The position numbers were made by a program, and so were the translations under genes. This document shows positions 25,428 through 33,547 of a stretch of DNA of 64,000 bases, piece by piece. The stretch covers positions 27,257,561 to 27,321,560 of the forward strand of contig NC_088775.1 of NCBI RefSeq assembly GCF_954871325.1, read 5' to 3'. The first letter of the stretch is position 1; every line of letters begins with the position of its first letter. The notes under the pieces are model-generated. The model was not told the origin of the DNA and did not search any database. It saw nothing but the letters and a program-made list of their open reading frames with translations. This stretch comes from Gordionus sp. m RMFG-2023. Taxonomy: Eukaryota > Nematomorpha > Gordioida > Chordodea > Parachordodidae.

Positions 25428-25790
25428 GTTCTAAATCGCAATCGCTAAAAATTGGGAACATGGCTTATATCTCCTAGAAAATTTTTAAAGTAAATTTGAT
25501 ATTAATATTAATAGATACTAGGGGGCTAAACACTTGTATTTAAATTGTAAATTTAAAAAAAATCGCTAAAATGAAAGAAATATCATCAAATTCCCAATTT
25601 GAAAACTGGGAATTTGATGATATTTCTTCTTCTTCCATTTTAGCGATTTTTTTTAAATTTACAATTTAAATACAAGTGTTTAGCCCCCTAGTATCTATTA
25701 ATATTAATATCAAATTTACTTTAAAAATTTTCTAGGAGATATAAGCCATGTTCCCAATTTTTAGCGATTTTTGTTTTAGCGATTTAGAAC
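25428..25790. repeat. 363-bp near-perfect palindrome
   Basis: The outer ends GTTCTAAATCGC and GCGATTTAGAAC face each other. Matching continues inward through CTAGGGGGCTAAACACTTG and its complement to a loop of about 10 bases near 25600. The only large differences are a few extra bases near the outer end of the right arm and a 6-base GAAGAA indel near the centre. Transcribed, it would fold into one hairpin of about 170 base pairs. It could be a hairpin MITE nested in E. No target duplication is clear. Confidence 0.9.
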
Positions 25791-25960
25791 CTATCTCGTA
25801 AAATACGCCCCCCTCTGATTATACTATTCATACAAAAAATCTATTTATATTGTTATCATCTAAATCAGTCATATATATGAATTTTTATTTATTAAAATTT
25901 CAATGTAAACAATAACTTTATAATGAAATAGGTTATATAAATAATGATTTAAAATATCAC

Positions 25961-26124
25961 ATTATTTAACAATGTACGATTAAACTTTATAATTAAAATA
26001 TCATCAAGTATATCTTTGTCTAATCTTGTCCTTAGAGAGGTTACAGTTAGTGCTAATGCACTAAATGCTCTCTCAACTGAGACCTGGGTGCAAGGAGCAG
26101 CAAGAATTATTTGAGATAATTTAA
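25961..26124 (-). pseudogene. hAT dimerisation-domain remnant in element E
   Basis: The minus strand reads ILAAPCTQVSVERAFSALA followed by a segment ending RTRLDKDILDDILIIKFNR, a clear hATC domain. The upstream transposase is not recognisable. The motif differs from the G and J transposases (VERAFSALA against SERAFSLAG), so it comes from another hAT lineage. Confidence 0.75.
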
Positions 26125-26777
26125 ATAATTTGCATCTTATTTTTTTTACTTTGCATTATATATGAAAAAAAATTTTGTAATTTTTAATTTTAAGTTTAAC
26201 TTTCTTGTTTTTTCCTTTTATTTTTATTTTCACTTGTTTATTATATTTTGAAATAAAAAATCAGGAATTAATAATGTTATATAAAATAAAAAAATTGAAT
26301 AAAATGAATAAAATAGTTTTATAATAAAACCCCCATTTATAAATTTGGGTGGGATACATTTATTTAATGTTTTTTTTATTTATATAAAACTCTTGTTTAT
26401 TTATAAGAAAATTCTCTAAAAAATTTATCAAATGAAAATTTAAAATTCTTATATTTTTTTTATAAACAAGGATATAAATAATAAAGTAAAGAAAAGAGGG
26501 AGGGAGGAAGAGGGTTTATATTTAATTTTGACTTGGGAATTAAATTATTTAAACAAAAAATAAATATTTTATCTCAAAAACTAATTATATATCATATTGT
26601 AAGTAAAAATATTATCTAAAGGGCTATCAAAAAATAATAAAAATTGGCACCAAATTGAGTCTTTAACATTCGGTTTACCTATAATGCTTTACCTGTATTT
26701 TTAAGCAAAAAAGGGAGTTTGTTTTCAATGATATAATAAAATATATATTTATTAAATAATGTGATCAGGATTTCTAT

Positions 26778-26899
26778 TAGTGTTAAACGGTTATTTTTGA
26801 GCCGATTTTTAAAAACGGCTAAATCAATATTTTAACCAGAAAACAATTGTCTAAGCATCGAGTTTTCGATAATGTCTAAACCTTTGTGCCATCTTTCCG
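26778..26899. mobile_element. truncated F-type MITE
   Basis: Starts TAGTGTTAAACGGTTATTT and runs through GAGCCGATTTTTAAAAACGG, the left half of the short element seen complete at 57980-58202. The right half is missing where a G-end fragment begins. Confidence 0.7.
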
Positions 26900-27010
26900 G
26901 ATCTGGACCTTGGGTCTGTGCTCGGGGTTCGTGCTCAGGTTTTGTCGATATTTTAGACCCAAACCCCGGGTCTGAACTCTACACAACCAATCAATTAACA
27001 ACAATACTTA
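26900..27010. mobile_element. G-type terminal fragment
   Basis: Carries TGTGCTCGGGGTTCGTGCTC, AAACCCCGGGTCTGAAC and CTACACAACCAATCAATTAA, the same order as the right end of G at 27985-28085. It is a solitary end inside E. Confidence 0.7.
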
Positions 27011-27144
27011 TGCAGGCAAAAATAATTTTATATGTAAATAGGAAAATATTAAGTGCAGAAAAGGCTAATTTTATGTAATATTAAAGAACTTTTCATTCAC
27101 TTTAGAGAGATTCATAACGATATACAGTTAGATCTGTGTATATT

Positions 27145-27480
27145 CGTCCTCTAGTCGACTCACGTTCATATAAGTATAACTATTTGTCCTCTAGTCGACT
27201 CAAGTATATAATTCCTATTTGCAACTCAAGTTGGAAGTCTAAAATAAAAAAAAAGTAATAAACAGAACAAATCTTAATAATTAATAATTAATTTGAAATA
27301 TTCGTCCTCTAGTCGACGACTCAAGTTTATAAAAATATTCGTCCTCTAGTCGACTCAAGTATATAGACTTGAGTTCACGACTTGAGTCGACTTGAGTTCA
27401 CGACTTGAGTTCACAACTTGAGTTCACGACTTGAGTCGACTTGAGTTCACGACTCGAGTTCATAACTCAAGTCAGTTTGG
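27145..27480. repeat. element E subterminal arrays
   Basis: Several copies of TTCGTCCTCTAGTCGACTCA (27146-27360) are followed by about nine degenerate units of GACTTGAGTTCAC (27363-27475). The TTCGTCCTCTA core also appears twice in each arm of J. These are likely transposase binding clusters, by analogy with other hAT elements. Confidence 0.7.
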
Positions 27481-27537
27481 GTCGATTTTTTCGACCCAAA
27501 ACTTAGACTCAGTTTTCGACTTAGTCGAACAACACTA

Positions 27538-28085
27538 CCCATATCAATATTTTCCATTGTTAAAAATATTTCTGACCTCATAAGACCTAGTAGACCCGCC
27601 CACTTAGAATATTAATATAATAATAAGTATTAAAGCAAAATTTAATTAAAACACCTTTTATTTGACGCCCATATAATATCAATATCATCATGTTGTTGTT
27701 AAAAATATTCATAATAATAATTATGATTAATAGTAGACTACAGTATATAATTAACACACCTAGCCATATTAGCCTATCGAGCGAGACCTAGAGGGAACGC
27801 TTGTTCATTTAATGAATAAATCTTATGTATACCTTCCTACTAAGTTCAAAAAAAAGTTAAAAATAAATGGGTTCTTGTGCCAGGTCTGGACCCCGGGTCT
27901 GAATCCCGGGTCTGGACCCCGGGTCTGAATTCCGGGTCTGGACACCAAGTCTGAACCCCGGGTCTGAACCCCGGGTCTGGACCCCGGGTCTGTGCTCGGG
28001 GTTCGTGCTCAGAGCTGGTTTAGTCGATATTTTCGACCCAAACCCCGGGTCTGGGCTCTACACAACCAACCAATTAACAACACTA
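27538..28085 (-). repeat. element G right inverted arm, outer part
   Basis: Reverse complement of 16238-16725. It contains the right subterminal array (27880-28010) of CCCGGGTCTGRACCCCGGG-like units, longer than the left one. Confidence 0.85.
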
Positions 28086-28868
28086 GCTAGGATACCATAT
28101 TAGAAATGACACATTTTGTAATTATAAAATAAAAACCAGTGTGATATGATGAATTAAGATTTTTTATATTATTGTCGCACCACCTCTAGTAGGTATATAT
28201 ATTTTAAAATAATGGTAGTTAGTAATAATATCAAAAATATACTCGTATTAAAAATTTAACTCAAAACTGTTTTTCAAAGAAGAAAAAAATAGCTTTCCTA
28301 AAGCACGCAAAAAAGAGAAGAAAAGATATCTAATTTATTATATCCATTATGGGATGAATATGAATAATAAGATGTTTAATTTTTAATAATATTTTTAAAT
28401 AAATAGATGGCGTTAAAAAATTGAATGCAAATTGTTACTTATATTTATTATCAAAAGCATTTATTAGTAAAGTTTATTAAAATATTAAATGTAGTATATT
28501 ATATAACTGTCAAATACGTCTGAAGTGGCATTTTACCTAATGTTTTATTATCAATTATATATATTAGAGGATTCTAAACTATATGTCTACTTACTTTTTA
28601 TAATGAAATCTCTTATACTTATTTGGACCTTGAAAATATTTAGGAAGAGGCATGGTAAATAAATATAAAAATGAATATTATAGTTGATTAATTATTTTGA
28701 ACTCGGCTAATTACAATATAAAATTTGTTAATTATCAATTAATAAATGATTATATTAATTTAATTAGGGTTATATTATAATTTAAATAATAAAAGTCAAT
28801 TAAGCTTCAGCTGTTAATGCTAAATTAATATTTAGTGAGTGATATTGATATTCTATTTTAACATAGAA
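28086..28868. other. A+T-rich spacer
   Basis: Nothing recognisable. Confidence 0.5.
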
Positions 28869-28869
28869 T

Positions 28870-29745
28870 ATGATTAAGAGACTTTTAGACCAGAGGTGGA
28901 CTGACCACTAACAAGCATCTCATTTCGTTGATAAAATTTTGTGGCAATTGGTGAAATATTATCTTACTTTTCTAATAGAACTCTTAACTCAGAGGTTACC
29001 AATCATGATTCAGTCGAAGCCTCTGGTTTTTTATCTAAATGCGTTAATATAAATTATATTATATTGGTCATTTTAAATTATTAGGTTTTAATTACAATAG
29101 ATCCACTAAATAAGTATCTACAGTTAGTAGGTACTAATATAATGGATGGTAAAAATTGCTGATTCCCCAATTAATATATTAAAAAATAAAAGAAGTGATA
29201 ATTCTTTTGATTTGATAAGTATTAAGGCTGAGAAAGTTATATCAAAATTTAATCCCATCCCCATAAGGGCACTTAAAACGCCTACAAATCTTTAAGATTT
29301 TTTAGTCAATACCAAATTTCAATTTGATAGTGAAAAGCACTTCAATTGGAGTTCTTTAAAAAAAATATTCTATCATGTTTTAATACATTGTCCCCTCCCT
29401 TGATCTTGATTATTTTATATAGGATAGATAAAATGATCCCATTAGAATCATTATCAAAGTTAAATATGGAGACGTTGCATCATAAAATAAAAATAGCAAA
29501 AGGATTATTAGCTGTGGAAATTAAAGAAACAAAATTTTGAAAATATCATAAGTATTATATATAAAAAAAATATCATCTTGCAAAGAATTATATATATGCT
29601 ACTCAGCAGCCATCATCATGTATTAACGGCTTTATGTGAGGCTTCATTCTCTACACTAAAGAGAGATTGAGCACTAGAGAATCGATGAAAGATCGACGTA
29701 AGCAAAATTTAGTATTAATGGCTTAGGGAAAAAAAATAATACAGG
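28870..29745 (+). pseudogene. decayed hAT transposase C-terminal half, ZMYM1 type
   Basis: The plus strand begins MIKRLLDQRWTDH (a TRW-type motif). It continues with KAEKVISKFNPIPIRA, then LESLSKLNMETLHHKIKIA, and ends near ERLSTRESMKDRRKQNLVLM, which lines up with the RLKTWLRSTM..DRL end of ZMYM1-like hAT proteins. Stops and frame changes are frequent. Pieces of the same transposase class lie on the minus strand at 288-1445. Confidence 0.55.
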
Positions 29746-29944
29746 AATTAGCTTTTAATTCATTTATATAGAAATTTAAAATCGGTGTTTACAAATTATT
29801 AATAAAAATGGCAAACATTTCTATGAGTGCCTAGCTATTTGTTTTATTTCAAAAAAATATTGGCTCCCCTAGTAATAAGTTGCCCCCCCCCCCAGTTGAA
29901 AATTCTTGGCTACTGCCCTGCATATTTGTTCTATTAAACCCCTG

Positions 29945-30125
29945 ATGGAAAAATAAAATGATTTACGTATGGGAGTATGGTAGCTGAGGGGCTCTGAGAC
30001 TCAAATTTACGATTTAAAATGATTTACGTATGTATTACGGTATCAGATGTACTATGACGAAGATGAAGCGAAAAGAACAATTAAAATAATTTATGTATGA
30101 AAAATGGTATCAGATGGATTATGAT
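29945..30125. repeat. degenerate ATGATTTACGTATG repeats
   Basis: Three spaced copies of AAATGATTTACGTATG or a variant, the last two followed by GGTATCAGATG. They span about 180 bp. The open frame that follows (30097-30309) is unsupported. Confidence 0.55.
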
Positions 30126-30494
30126 GCAAGATAAAATTCTGACTCCAAGTGAAGCATTGAATTTATTTGGAAATTATAAGCAAAACGAAGCAAATTTTAA
30201 CTCCACATCAAATTATAATTATAACCTTGATAAAATCTCCTTTATTGACATCATATCAATTTTTTATTTATCATTTTATATTATCTGTTTTGTTTTTATA
30301 TTGTTTTGAGGCTAAATAAAATACTTAAATTATTAAATATTAAAATTGGAAATTTATATATTAACTTTCTTCTTGTTAAATAATTAAACATACTATATAA
30401 ATGATATTATTTTACACCATTAGGATATAATTTTTACTTTCAAAATTATGTTACTGGAATTTTACCGTTGTTTGATTTAATAAAGATACTTATG

Positions 30495-30860
30495 ATTAGT
30501 GATCTGCATCGGGCAAAATTTTTCAAACCCAGCCCGGCCTGAACCCGAAATTATTTTTGAAAAAATTTACCGGCCCGAATTTATTATAAATATAGAAAAT
30601 AATTTTTATAAATAATTCAAAATAAACGATATATGTTATATGGCGTCTAGTTTCTATAAATAAAATCTAATATTTTTATTTTACATAAAAAATTCAACAT
30701 AAAATTGATAAACTTAAATATATTTAAAAAATTTTCTAAGACCCGACCCGGCCCGGCTCGAATTTTCTTAAAAGATATTAGGCCCGACCGAGCCAGACCC
30801 TGATTTTTTTAAAAAAATAGGCCCAAGCCCTTCTGATATTTCTAAGTCTGAGCTAATTCC
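30495..30860. mobile_element. element-A-type MITE, decayed
   Basis: Starts near GATCTGCATCGGGC and holds CAGCCCGGCCTGAACCCG on the left and GACCCGACCCGGCCCGG on the right, around an A+T-rich core. This is the same two-flank layout as element A. Ends are not precise. Confidence 0.5.
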
Positions 30861-31029
30861 TACAATATATTTATAAATTTTACACTTTACAAGAATCCAC
30901 AAGTCAAAATAAACAAATTCCGTTCCAGATGGCCATTGTCAACATAATAATTAATAATAATCGACAATGTTGATTTTAGACTTTTATAAATCATGATTAT
31001 TATTTGATATTGAATAAAATTATATATAC

Positions 31030-31325
31030 AAGGTTTCCCATTCAAAAAAGGAAAAGTTTCAATCATAAAAGGGAAAGGTCCAATCATAAAAGGAAAAGAG
31101 GGTCAATCAAAAAAGGAAAGGCCCAATCAAAAAAGGAAAAGTCCCAAAGGTTTAGGAAAAAGCCCGATCAAAAAAGGAAAAGTGTGAAACAAAAAAGGAA
31201 AAGGTTCATTCAAAAAAGGAAAAGGTTCAATCAAAAAAGAAAGGTGTCAGTCAAAAAAGGAAATTCCCAAAAGTAAGGAAAAGTGTCAATCAAAAAGGGA
31301 AATTCCCATTCAAAAAAGGAAAATC
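31030..31325 (+). repeat. purine minisatellite, AAAAAAGGAAAAG units
   Basis: About a dozen degenerate units of 20-25 bp built on TCAATCAAAAAAGGAAAAG, giving almost 300 bp of purine-rich top strand. It happens to stay open as a lysine-rich frame, which I attribute to the repeat. Such a tract can form triplex DNA. Confidence 0.85.
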
Positions 31326-31800
31326 GCTATATAAATTTTTTTTCTTGTCAATTTTTCCTAAATTTTTATTTATTTTTATTATTTCTTCTTATTTTATTTC
31401 TAACTTTTAGCGATTCCTTTACTTTATTTTTCATACTTTATCTTTTCTCAATTTATTTTTCTTCTCATTTTTGATAATTCTTTTGTCTTTTTAAAAATAA
31501 TTTATAAATTTTCCGTTTTCACCTCTCTGCTCCATTTTTTTTAACAATTCTTTACTACATAACAATATTTTGACTTTTTATGATTTTTCTCCTTATATTG
31601 TAATCTTTTATTCCCAATCTTTGTAAGTCATATTTAATCTTTATTTTTTTTAACTTTTCTCAATTTTTTTTTCTTCTCATTTTTTCATTCTTTTTAGGAA
31701 TTATATTTATTTTTCACTAAATTTTTGGCAGACAATTTTTTTATATTAGAATTTTTTACATATCAAATCATTTAATTACAATTGCTAAATTAAAATAATC
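31326..31800. other. pyrimidine-rich tract
   Basis: About 450 bp strongly enriched in T with C (TTTCTTCTTATTTTATTTC-like), directly after the purine minisatellite. The strand bias flips sharply at about 31330. No gene seen. Confidence 0.6.
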
Positions 31801-32357
31801 CTTTGGTTATAATGTACCTTTTTAAAGTTAAACAAGTTTGAACTGTTATACCAAACGATATATAAATTAATAAAAAAAAAATAATCATTTTTATATTCTT
31901 ATTTTTTAAATTTTAGTATTTATGCAAGAAGCATTCAATATTTTTGATCAATAAGCATTCAATATTTTTGATCAAGTAAATAATTTTTTTGTAATTATTT
32001 TTAAAACTATATTCTTTGATTTATGAAATTAAACATAAAATGAGTTAAATGTTATAATCTAAAGGATTTTAGTCTTTGTTGTCATTCCTTCCATTTGTTG
32101 AATATATTTTATAAATAAATTTTTTTGTTTTAAAAAATAAAATTATGAAGATATAGTAAAAACAAGGGGAAAAACATTAACAGTTAAATAAAAGCTCTAA
32201 TAATTGATGCGTTAAATTATTTATTCGTGGAAACGCTATATCAGGAGATGAAAGTATTTTCTACATATTTTAATTGAGTAAATTAATTAATTCACATATT
32301 TATAATATTAATTATACTAGTATAATAATTATAAGGACTATAAGAATATTTTTTATA
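31801..32357. other. A+T-rich spacer
   Basis: Nothing recognisable apart from a short direct repeat AAGCATTCAATATTTTTGATCA near 31930-31975. Confidence 0.5.
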
Positions 32358-32456
32358 AAACCTTTGATACCAATAGAAAAACTATCCTTATTTCTATGAT
32401 CTTCACTTACTTCCGCCTCTTTACTTTTACTAAACTTACCCGTATTAGCTGAAGCT
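32358..32456 (+). pseudogene. mitochondrial cox1 fragment (numt)
   Basis: With the animal mitochondrial code (TGA = W, ATA = M) the plus strand reads PLMPMEKLSLFLW followed by SSLTSASLLLLNLPVLAEA, the COX1 segment that normally continues into GAITMLL. It stops matching after AEA. TGA as tryptophan shows mitochondrial origin. It is one of several scrambled pieces up to 33430. Confidence 0.75.
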
Positions 32457-32529
32457 TGTTGAAATTTCTATATAATTTTTATTATATTTAGAAATTAAAT
32501 TCAATCTTATTAATAAAGATTACTTCAAG

Positions 32530-32605
32530 TCTTACCATTCATCCTAGCAAACAATTACAAATGATTATGCTAACTTAGCACGATCAAATTACCGCGGCCA
32601 TTAAA
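32530..32605 (-). pseudogene. mitochondrial 16S rRNA fragment, central domain V (numt)
   Basis: The minus strand reads ATGGCCGCGGTAATTTGATC, then CGTGCTAAGTTAGCATAATC and CTAGGATGAATGGTAAGAC, the most conserved part of animal mitochondrial 16S rRNA. Downstream 16S sequence is absent. Confidence 0.85.
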
Positions 32606-32690
32606 TCTATCCTAGGGCAGATAGGAACCGATCTGACTCTCGCCGATCTGAACTCAAATCATGAATAAATTTAATGGTTGAACAGACCAT
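32606..32690 (-). pseudogene. mitochondrial 16S rRNA fragment, 3' part (numt)
   Basis: The minus strand reads GGTCTGTTCAACCATTAAA, then TGATTTGAGTTCAGATCGGC and CAGATCGGTTCCTATCTG, the segment near the 3' end of mitochondrial 16S rRNA (the 16Sbr site). In an intact gene this lies downstream of GGCCGCGGTA. Here it lies upstream, so the gene is permuted. Confidence 0.85.
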
Positions 32691-32691
32691 C

Positions 32692-32757
32692 CACACCTTA
32701 ACCACGTATCTTGATTATATATAGATCCTCTAGTCGGGATAAACTCCCGCCAAATTT
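32692..32757 (-). pseudogene. mitochondrial 12S rRNA fragment (numt)
   Basis: The minus strand reads TTGGCGGGAGTTTATCCCG, ACTAGAGGATC, ATAATCAAGATACGTGG, matching the 12S rRNA stretch TTGGCGG...CTAGAGGA...TATAATCGATA. It is fused directly to the 16S 3' piece. Confidence 0.75.
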
Positions 32758-32934
32758 TTATGTATATAATGAAAGCAGGACTGGCACCCATATATAATTA
32801 AATTAAGTAAGTAGTCTTTTTTAGTAGTTTAATATTTATTAGCATTTCTATCGTGGTTATTATTTTTATGATGCTAATTTTAGATCGGAATATTGAATTG
32901 GTCCTTTTCGAGTTTGTGCTGACCCAAGTATCTT

Positions 32935-32990
32935 TCGCAATAATTGTTGCTGCCCAATAGGATATTTGCCCTTTTCTATTGGTATCCCGA
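32935..32990 (-). pseudogene. mitochondrial cytb fragment (numt)
   Basis: The minus strand encodes GQISYWAATII, the cytochrome b motif that follows GYVLPW. Immediately upstream is GATACCAATAGAAAA, a 15-base string that also occurs in the cox1 piece at 32366, suggesting joining at shared sequence. Confidence 0.6.
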
Positions 32991-33187
32991 TAGGATGGAG
33001 AATGATAATTGTGAAATTTTTAGAGTAAAAAATTTAAGGATGATAAAAATAGTTAACTTTTGAAAATTAACTATTTATAAATTAGATTGCAAATCTTATA
33101 TCAATCATTTTTCTTCTATTCATTTTAATAGTATCGCCTTATTTATTATAATTATGGGCTATTCGTGTATTTCGCTTATCTTAAAAA

Positions 33188-33235
33188 GCTTGTGCCAGCA
33201 TTAGTGGTTATTAAGTTATACAAACAGATTTAATT
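33188..33235 (+). pseudogene. mitochondrial 12S rRNA fragment, 530-loop region (numt)
   Basis: The plus strand reads CTTGTGCCAGCATTAGTGG then TTATACAAACAGATTT, matching the GTGCCAGC..GCGGTTATACAAA segment of mitochondrial 12S rRNA. It is on the opposite strand to the other 12S piece. Confidence 0.65.
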
Positions 33236-33274
33236 TGATTTTGTTAAAAATCTGGATTTAAGACCTTATGCTAT

Positions 33275-33430
33275 TTAAAAATTAGATTGCAAATCTTATA
33301 TTGATTCTTTGGGCACCCAGAAGTTTATATTCTGATTTAACCAGAATTTGGTTTTAGATGGAATTTCATAAATTATTCTATCTGCTGAATATTATCAGCA
33401 ATATAAGATTTGCAATCTAATTTTTAAGTA
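33275..33430. repeat. inverted repeat around a cox1 fragment
   Basis: AAAAATTAGATTGCAAATC at about 33276 is repeated inverted at 33406-33425, and a further direct copy lies at 33076. The inner GATTGCAAATC looks like a mitochondrial tRNA anticodon arm (Cys or Ala), though a whole tRNA cannot be folded by eye. Confidence 0.5.
33306..33338 (+). pseudogene. mitochondrial cox1 fragment FFGHPEVYILI (numt)
   Basis: The plus strand encodes FFGHPEVYILI, the invariant haem-copper site motif of COX1. Only about 11 codons are present before the match ends. Confidence 0.8.
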
Positions 33431-33547
33431 GCTTGGCAGATTTAATAAAAGCATCTAATAATTTTTCTTAACATTTATAGGAGTAAATTTAATCTTTTTC
33501 CAGCGTCACTTCCTGGGGTTAGCAATAAAAAAGATGATGCTGCTATT

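Larger units (their letters stand above)
25336..27537. mobile_element. TAGTGTTGTT element E inserted in the right arm of G
   Basis: The ends are TAGTGTTGTTAAAAAGTCG and, on the other strand, TAGTGTTGTTCGACTAAGTCG. A perfect 8-bp target duplication CCCATATC lies at 25328-25335 and 27538-27545. It shares its terminal hexamer and a stretch of arm-like sequence (26733-26775) with G, so it belongs to the same group. Contents include a long palindrome, a hAT C-terminal remnant, a short MITE remnant, a second G-end fragment, and subterminal GAGTTCACGACTTGAGTCG arrays. It no longer encodes a usable transposase. Confidence 0.88.
16238..28085. mobile_element. giant hAT element G with long inverted arms
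   Basis: The left end is TAGTGTTGTTAATTTGCT. The right end on the opposite strand reads TAGTGTTGTTAATTGGTT. Flanks are TCTAGGAT (16230-16237) and GCTAGGAT (28086-28093), a 7/8 match to an 8-bp target duplication. Inside lie long inverted arms (about 0.93 kb after removing later insertions), subterminal arrays of GGGTCTGAACCCC-like units, and a four-exon hAT transposase (22311-24704, minus). Elements D and E are later insertions into the left and right arms. Without D and E the element is about 6.7 kb. One copy of the 1.17-kb stretch at 19816-20984 is absent from the right arm. The layout closely parallels element J. Confidence 0.8.

Noticed and set aside
27146-27480. Regularly spaced repeats resembling a CRISPR array
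   Set aside because: Eukaryotic context, degenerate units, no constant spacer length, and position just inside a transposon end.
31004-31474. Lysine-rich open frame and its hydrophobic follower
   Set aside because: Entirely explained by the AAAAAAGGAAAAG minisatellite and the pyrimidine tract after it. No domain.
32530-32757. Functional rRNA gene
   Set aside because: The pieces are mitochondrial, truncated and permuted, and lie among other mitochondrial fragments in nuclear DNA.
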